Assembly (NCBI GenBank): GCA_029582165.1
Contig: CM055874.1
Span: 44,275,883 to 44,339,882, forward strand
Reading direction: 5' to 3'
Source: Portulaca oleracea
Taxonomy: Eukaryota; Streptophyta; Magnoliopsida; Caryophyllales; Portulacaceae
Length of the DNA stretch: 64,000 nucleotides
The stretch's first letter is position 1. The number at the start of each line of letters is the position of its first letter. The notes beneath the pieces are model-generated. The model searched no databases, had not been told where the DNA came from, and saw nothing but the letters and a program-made list of their open reading frames with translations. A program made the position numbers and the translations under genes. Shown here piece by piece: positions 57,868 through 64,000 of this stretch.

Positions 57868-59573
57868 CTTGGTGGAGCAGCCATTGCAACGGTGACTAAA
57901 GAGGCTAATTAATATCTCAAGGCTTTTGGTGTGGCCTTAGTAAAAGATATTTTTATTTTTATGTCTAATGAAATAGCCTTGGTGAGTTAGCCTTATAGGC
58001 TAGTGATTATGAAGTCCTTGTTTTCCACTCATTTTATTCCTTCTAAAATTCTATCTCTTGGAAGTGGTTTGTAAATCCTTGTCATTAGACTATTAATTTT
58101 GAGCATTGATTATCTATTGGTTCGGGATTCTCTCTCGCTGCATCCGAAGAGAATCGATAGGTTGTCGAATCTTGGGAGAAGGCCGCATGTGAATTATTTT
58201 ACCGGTGCAGTGGAGGGCTGGAGGCATTCCTTCTCTAAAAAAATAAATGTAATTAACTCATATTTCATGCTAAGAAAATCAATTACTATATGATTTTTTT
58301 TTTAAAAAAATTAAAGTTCATAAAAAAAATCGAATAAATATAATTCAACACCAAATATAAATTAAAATCAAGTATATAAAAATTCTAGCCTCCTCTTTTC
58401 TTTTTCTCTCTAGAAAACCCTAGCCTCCTTTTCCTTATAGAGGGGTTGCCATCGATTCTTTTGTCAATGGTAAGCCCCAATTTGATTGATTTCTACCCTA
58501 ATTATTAGTTTGGTTTACGTTTTCGCAAAGAAAGTTAATCTCTTCTTTTGTAAGAGTTTTTTTGTACCCTTATTTAGGGTTTTTAGTCTCTTTCTAGAGT
58601 TTTTGTTCAGTTGGTGTGGTCTAATACGTTGGATGAAGATCGACTTTCAAATCGCTATAGCACGGGTTGTGAGGTTCTCCATCAATGGTAAAGATGCAGA
58701 GTCATCGAAGATAGATGCAGAGTCATCGAAGAAATCGGAGTCGAATGTCAGTAAGATTAGTATTAGTTATTTGGAAGTTGAATTTCATATCTATGTTTTA
58801 GATCTACAGTTGTTCAATTACGATTTTCATTGTAAGTGTCGTATGACTTGTTATTAATGAAATCGTTATGTTTGGTTTCAAAAAAAGTATATAAAAATCC
58901 AAATATAAAGGATTCAATGAATCAACATTCTAATAAATAAGTATCAATTATTTAATCTATCAAACATACTAAATTTTCCCATAAAAATAAATAATTATTA
59001 ATTAGAACTCTCAATCTCTTGGTGATTAATATGTTTTAAATAGGAGGGGTAGTCATGGTAATAACAATGAAACATAAGGGCAAAATTGATATTTAGCAGT
59101 GATTAATGAATTCCCAGATCAATTACTGCCACCCCCTGATAATAGATTACTTGGGAATTGAAACATCCTATTCCCATTCCCATTGCCCTCTTTTTTGAAT
59201 TACCATAAAACAAATATGGAAATAATATTTCCAATTATCTTATTCCCATTCCCAACCTCTACTCCCTCGTACCAAACAACCCCTTGAGGTTGAACTATCT
59301 ATGCTATTGGTCTAGATATCTAAGTAAATATTGGTCACTTTATTATTGTGGTGAATAATCATTTTGATTGTTGTATTTATGTTATAATACATGAGTGTGA
59401 TGTTTACTCCGTGAAAGTAATTGACAGAATTCATGATTTCTAGATGGATACCCTTCCTATATGTGGCCATATACGTGGCTCAATATGTTCCTATTTTGGC
59501 CATGCGTGTATTATTGTCGTGAAGTTAGATGCATACATGTCTTTCCACGAGCAATGATAACACGAGTAGAATA
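57868..59573. other. Intergenic DNA, no gene recognised
   Basis: The 64-codon frame at 58099-58293 and the 123-codon frame at 58486-58857 show no family. A duplicated GATGCAGAGTCATCGAAGA lies at 58694-58731. The end of the latter region (AAATCGTTATGTTTGGTTTC followed by A7, 58859-58886) resembles a retroposon 3' end, so an old LINE or SINE fragment is possible. Low support. Confidence 0.35.
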
Positions 59574-59584
59574 CATGCCAAAAA

Positions 59585-60030
59585 ACGTCTGAAAATTGGT
59601 GTCGGGTAAGAAATCAGACGCTAAATCAAAGAAATGGAAATTAAAAAAAGATAAATTTCAAATTGGCGTCTATTTGATATATAACAGACGTCATAATGTT
59701 AGTAAAATAAATTCCCGGTCTTTCTCTATTCAACGCATGGAAAATTGATATTTTTTTATTTTTAGTCAATAGTGACGTCTGCTACCACATAAAGCAGACG
59801 TCAATTTTAAAAAGGCGTCTCCTTTATGGGAAACAGACGCCATTTTTGAAAACAAATAAAAAAAATTCGCCTGGTTTTCTGCAGGTCTCGGCTGCTGTGC
59901 GGACTAAATTGGCGTCTGCTATACCATAAAACAGACGCCATTATAAAAATAATTCACCTGGTTTTCTGCAGGTCTCGGCTGCTGTGCGGACTAAATTGGC
60001 GTCTGCGATACCATAAAACAGACGCCATTT
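59585..60030 (+). repeat. CACTA subterminal hairpin repeats
   Basis: At least five short palindromic pairs of the form GGCGTCTGCTATACCATAAA followed by ACAGACGCC, with GACGTC variants. The last two are in a ~80-bp tandem duplication sharing CTGGTTTTCTGCAGGTCTCG. In CACTA elements such subterminal repeats bind the element's own DNA-binding protein. Confidence 0.8.
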
Positions 60031-61695
60031 TTTGACTAATACCGGAAAAAATAGGGTTGTCATTTTCGGCAGCCATTTTCGTCGACGAAGTGAAGAGAAA
60101 GCGAGAGAGATTGAAGTAGAAGGTCCGTCCACGCCGCCGATTCAACAAAAAATCAGGTAATTTTATCAGTTGTTTTTGTTTCAGATCTGTTATAATATGT
60201 TTAATATTATGAAAATTGATTAAATTAAAAATTAAATATGATAAAAAACGAATAATTTGAATATTTGTATGTTTATTTCGTTTTTGTTGAGTTTAATTTG
60301 AGTTGAGTGGATATAAGTTGAAAAATTGAGTTGTTTTAGTTAATTTGTATGAATTGTAATATATTTTGGATGTTGAGTTAGAATTTTAAGTGTGAAAATA
60401 GGGTTTATAATGTAGAATTATTGAATTTAAATATTGTTTGTATGTTTTATATTAGTTTAATTAATTGCATGTATGTTAATTTTAGTTTAGTTTTTAGTTT
60501 TCGATTTAGTTTTAGTTTTAATTTATAATGTTGAGAAATATAATTATGTTTATATAGGTTGAGCAACATATTGAATTTTATATGTTATGTGGTAAATTTA
60601 AATATGAATAATTAAATTTAGTTTGTAAAAAAAATGTAATAATGCATGTAAAATATGTTTAAGTTGAGCATTATCTTAAATATTAATATGTAATATGAAT
60701 TTTGTTTGTTAATTTGTATGACTTAAATTTGTGGGAAATTGTAATGTGTTTCGATTGAGTATAAATACGCTATAGTTTAAGATGATTTTTAGGAATTGTA
60801 TTAATAATTTAATTAATTAATTAATAACATGTGTAAGTAATATATTTTCAATTATGGATACATTTAGTTTAATTTGTATTTTTTGTTTTTATAATTTAAT
60901 TTGTTTAGTTAATAAGTTAAAACTATAAAAAAATTACTATATATAAACTATTATTTAATTTGTACGTACGTAGTGAATAATTATAAACTATTTATGGTTT
61001 AATTTGTAATTAAGTACAACGCCCCCGGTATGATTTTTGAAAATTGTTAATTTGGTTAGTTGTTTAATGTACGTATGTAATTAATTATGGATAGTTTGTT
61101 TAGGGGGTTAGCTAGGGTAATTAGTATGGGTTAGGGTAGTTAGTATGGGCCGGGTTAGGGTAATGTGACCAAGTACCTATTCCATGAAATTCATTGTAGT
61201 TTGACGCCAATCAACGTACAAATTGAAAAGTTGGGGAATCGATCTTCCTCAACTTTTGAAATGTTGTTTGGCATGCTTCAAAAGCATTTGAAACTACGTC
61301 ATGGAACAAGTATATTGGTCAATTGTTGTGTTAGTATAGAGGATTAAGTTGCTGGTATAATATTATGAGTTTGGATGATTTTGGTTGTTATTAGTAAGTG
61401 AGTTAGCCTTTAAAGTTGGTAGGGGAAATTTGTTGCTATTCCAACGTAATTGCTAACTTAATTACTCACAACTCCAAACGAAGACATAAATTATGTAAAT
61501 AATTATGTCACGTACATCCAATTACTTACTTAAGTACTCAATAACCAGCTGTAGCTAGCTACATAATTAGGGAATATGTTATTTGTGATGGTAGTGTAGA
61601 GTAGTAAGTAGGATAACGTATATTTATAGTATCTTAATTAGTTGTATATATATATGTCATAAAAAGAGGTAGAGTTTGGATTCTGTTAGTGTCGA

Positions 61696-62335
61696 AGGAG
61701 AGTGTGTGTTGTGACCTGATAATCTATGGCTGAAAAAGACTTTCATGAGCCGTGTCGACTCTCCTTTATTTGTCTAAGTCCCAGAAAATAGCGCATTCTC
61801 GGAAGTGAAATTGCAAGAGGTCTATGTGTAGTGCTTTGGGAGTTAGAAGCGTCTCAGATTCAGTACAATGCAGTGTCTCTATTATGCAGCCTGGTGGGCA
61901 GCAAGACAATGCGAATCTGAAAGAGAAGCTAGTAGTGAAGGGTCTAATAGAAGTCGTGCTGGGCTTTCTTGCATGTAAGATTCATAGGTCCATCAAAGTA
62001 AGGCACGATGCTGCAAATTCAATGCTTTGATGGACCTATGAATCTTACATGCAAGAAAGCCCAACACGATTTCTATTAGACCCTTCAGTACTAGCTTCTC
62101 TTTTAGATCCGCCTTGTCTTGCTGCCCACCAGGCTGCACAATAGAAACACTGCATTGTACCGAATCTGAGATGCTTCTAACTCCCATTGCACTATATAGA
62201 CCTTGCGCAATTTCACTGTTGAGATTACTCTATTTTTTGGGAACCTAGACAAATAAATGAGAAGTCGGTACGACTCATGAAAGTCTTTTTCAGCCATAGA
62301 TTAACAGTTAACAAACACACTCTCCTTGAATAATA
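61696..62335. repeat. ~640-bp inverted duplication (long hairpin)
   Basis: Two arms of about 300 bp (about 61696-61999 and 62023-62335) are near-exact reverse complements around a ~23-base loop (AAGGCACGATGCTGCAAATT onward). The match includes ATGGCTGAAAAAGACTTTCA and GGTCTAATAGAA..CTTGCATGTAAGATTCATAG. Arms show point differences (GCCGTGTCGACTC versus GTCGTACCGACTT). Open frames occur in both directions because both arms encode the same sequence; their protein (a LLCSLVGSKT peptide among others) is not recognised. Confidence 0.85.
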
Positions 62336-62572
62336 ACAGGATCCTCTTGCCTGGTGACATAGCTTAGTTGTTGATGCCATAAAAAAGGTTTGAGTTTGGA
62401 TGATTTTGATAATATTTAATCGAGTACGTTATTGAATAATACAATTAAACATAAACTATTATAATTATGAATTTAAGTACAAACTGAATAATTTATCACT
62501 CATTAATTTTTTAGTACTGAGACGGATATATATTTATTATTAATTAAATTCATGAATAGATTCACGTACATT

Positions 62573-62811
62573 ATGGATGGGCCCCCACATCGCCGTTGGA
62601 TGTACCAGAGGTTTGAAACGAATAGGAGGGTTATCAGAGCACAATGGGCTGCTGGGGTAGAAATGTTTGATCAATTTGCAAAGAGTAATTCGTATGAGTA
62701 TCCGAGGACTGGAAAGTATCGGTGTCCATGTGTGAAGTGTAAGAATAAGAGCGGATATAGTCCCGATGAAGTTAAAGAACATTTGTATAGGCGAGGGTTT
62801 ATTACCCGTTG
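62573..62811 (+). pseudogene. CACTA transposase-associated domain exon (truncated)
   Basis: Starts MDGPPHRRWMYQRF and contains YRCPCVKCKNKSGYSPDEVK then HLYRRGF, the zinc-binding Transpos_assoc domain found at the N-terminus of plant CACTA transposases. The coding homology ends at ...RRGFITRW; the next residues come from an LTR fragment and run to a stop at 62834-62836. No core transposase domain follows. Confidence 0.85.
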
Positions 62812-62911
62812 GCTTAGCAATCACATAGAGAACTAGTTTACTGCGTTGCTAATTGAGTCCCTGTGGGATCGACCTTGACGTGTTACTTCGTAAACCGTGC
62901 GCTTGCGGCCC
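62812..62911 (+). repeat. Fragment of an Athila-type LTR 3' end
   Basis: TTAGCAATCACATAG, AGTCCCTGTGGGATCGACCTTGA and CGTGCRCTTGCGGC match, in the same order and orientation, the last ~100 bp of the LTR at 33738-33832. The remainder of that LTR is missing. It truncates the CACTA exon. Confidence 0.75.
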
Positions 62912-64000
62912 TGTCACCTTGCATGCTTGTTGGACTTTATCCCACAGGTGTGTGGCGTTTGTCACCCCTTGGTTCGGGGCGTGACAAAAAGCTTCTCAAT
63001 ATTAAATGGAAATGGGAAATCGTTGACACTCGTGACTATGTGAGCAGACTTAGGATGCTTACAATCACACGTAAATTTAGCAGTATTGCCAGTGAAGCTA
63101 ATGAAATTTCATGCTTTTATTGCGTCAAATAGTTTACTCGCAGCATATTTAATTTTTAAAAATAATGACAAAAAATTCATATCTTTTTCTTTATCTTTTT
63201 AAGCAAGGTTGACTCAACAAGAACTCTCCTTAACTCCGTCCCTGAGCAACATGATCTGTTCGTTGTCACTGTCATGTCCATGATGGATGCACAAATGTGC
63301 CTCTTGGTATTTCTTCACATTTTTCTCATACAAGGAAAATTATGAAGACTTTATGGGGTTGCTTTTAGTATTTAGGCTTTCCTGATCAGCCGTGAAATTA
63401 GCCTAGACAACATGTTATTGGGACTTGAATCATCATCATTATAAGCGATCAAGCACTTGTAACATTGCTGTTGTAAATTCCTAAAACTTTATAGTGCGTT
63501 GGATCGTGGTTTTTCCACGTTAAACTATGTTTGATCATATTTTCTTCCGCTAATTCCGCATTATTGTTAATAGTTGTGAACTATCAATCCTAACAAATTT
63601 TCAATATAAGTTGAGTGTTTAGTAATTCTTTTTTCAGTAATGTATCTCATAAAGCAGTTAGAAATTAATAATGTACAAGAGTTGCGTTTTAAATTTGTCC
63701 TATAAATACTAATTTTTACAGCGCATGAAACAACAAAAACAGTTATATAATGCGCCATTATAAATTATGAAAAGTAGTATAGTCTTCAGTCTTCATGCTT
63801 TTGCCTTTATTTAGAAACTTTTAGGGATTTTTGGTGCAATGATTTAATGAAACAATCAATTTACCTTCTTCATCTTACATTTCCATTACGCAAGAGAACT
63901 CCGTTATCGTCCCATGATATTGAGCATGAAACGTATGCAACTAGACATATATAAAGCATGCAATTGTGAACTGCCATTGGAGATTGTAGAAAAGGGTAAA
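62912..64000. other. Right flank, nothing recognised
   Basis: A small inverted repeat TGTCACCCCTTGG..GGGGCGTGACA is at 62959-62986. The frame at 62863-63132 overlaps the LTR fragment and has no known domain. The rest is AT-rich without gene signals. Confidence 0.4.

Larger units (their letters stand above)
59574..62811 (+). mobile_element. CACTA (En/Spm) transposon, 5' part only
   Basis: The left end is marked by CATGCCAAAAAACGTCTG, probably a mutated CACTACCAAAAAA terminus. About 450 bp of inverted subterminal repeats follow, then a GC-richer leader (60055-60160), ~2.4 kb of AT-rich intron-like DNA and a transposase-associated exon at 62573-62811. The catalytic transposase and 3' terminus are missing because an LTR fragment replaces the sequence from 62812 on. 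An inverted duplication (61696-62335) lies in the intron-like part. Confidence 0.75.

Noticed and set aside
58486..58857. 123-codon plus-strand frame as a gene
   Set aside because: Low-complexity and no family; it may be part of an old retroposon followed by a short A-run.

Overview
This is a piece of a plant (eudicot-like) nuclear genome. It has introns with GT..AG borders, AT-rich intergenic DNA, and a dense, nested load of plant transposable elements: Cassandra, an Athila-type element, a chromovirus, L1 LINEs, hAT, CACTA, and Stowaway, PIF/Harbinger and Mutator MITEs. I could not fix the species. Only two host protein genes can be supported.

Left (1-6.4 kb): the 5' part of a SIT4-phosphatase-associated (SAPS) protein gene on the minus strand. 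I placed six coding exons (145 codons) from short conserved peptides and splice sites. Intron 1 is about 4.2 kb, and a Stowaway MITE sits in the intron between coding exons 5 and 6. The rest of the gene lies beyond the left edge.

6.4-13.7 kb: intergenic DNA with a Mutator-like MITE (9-bp target duplication), microsatellites, a complete Cassandra TRIM whose LTRs carry a 5S-rRNA-derived block, unclassified old repeat DNA, and a truncated LTR element (LTR plus Met-tRNA primer site).

14.2-22.8 kb: a FLOURY1/GTD-binding (DUF593) membrane protein gene at 21742-22800 (+). Its 5' flank, including a ~210-bp tandem repeat array and the presumed core promoter, occurs twice as a >3-kb direct duplication. 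The upstream copy has no coding region.

24.6-29.2 kb: nested DNA transposons inside a long-TIR element, beside a decayed L1-type LINE (minus) that itself received two insertions.

32.6-47.3 kb: a 14.2-kb Athila-type LTR element with perfect 5-bp target duplication CCCCG, inserted into a small MITE. It encodes gag, a protease-like region and the late Athila ORF, but no reverse transcriptase or integrase. A 4.0-kb hAT transposon with a nearly intact transposase (one stop codon) is nested inside.

47.3-57.9 kb: several MITEs, then a chromodomain-containing Ty3/gypsy element (minus, probably Galadriel type) with a damaged reading frame. Its 5' LTR is interrupted by a solo LTR of another family. 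Both of its LTRs carry a strict 10-bp periodic array of GAA/TTC units next to a TATA box, which looks like a heat-shock-element promoter. This is the most interesting signal in the window.

59.6-62.9 kb: the 5' part of a CACTA transposon (hairpin subterminal repeats, then the transposase-associated zinc-binding exon). It contains a ~640-bp inverted duplication able to form a long hairpin and is cut off by an Athila-type LTR fragment. The last kilobase shows nothing recognisable.
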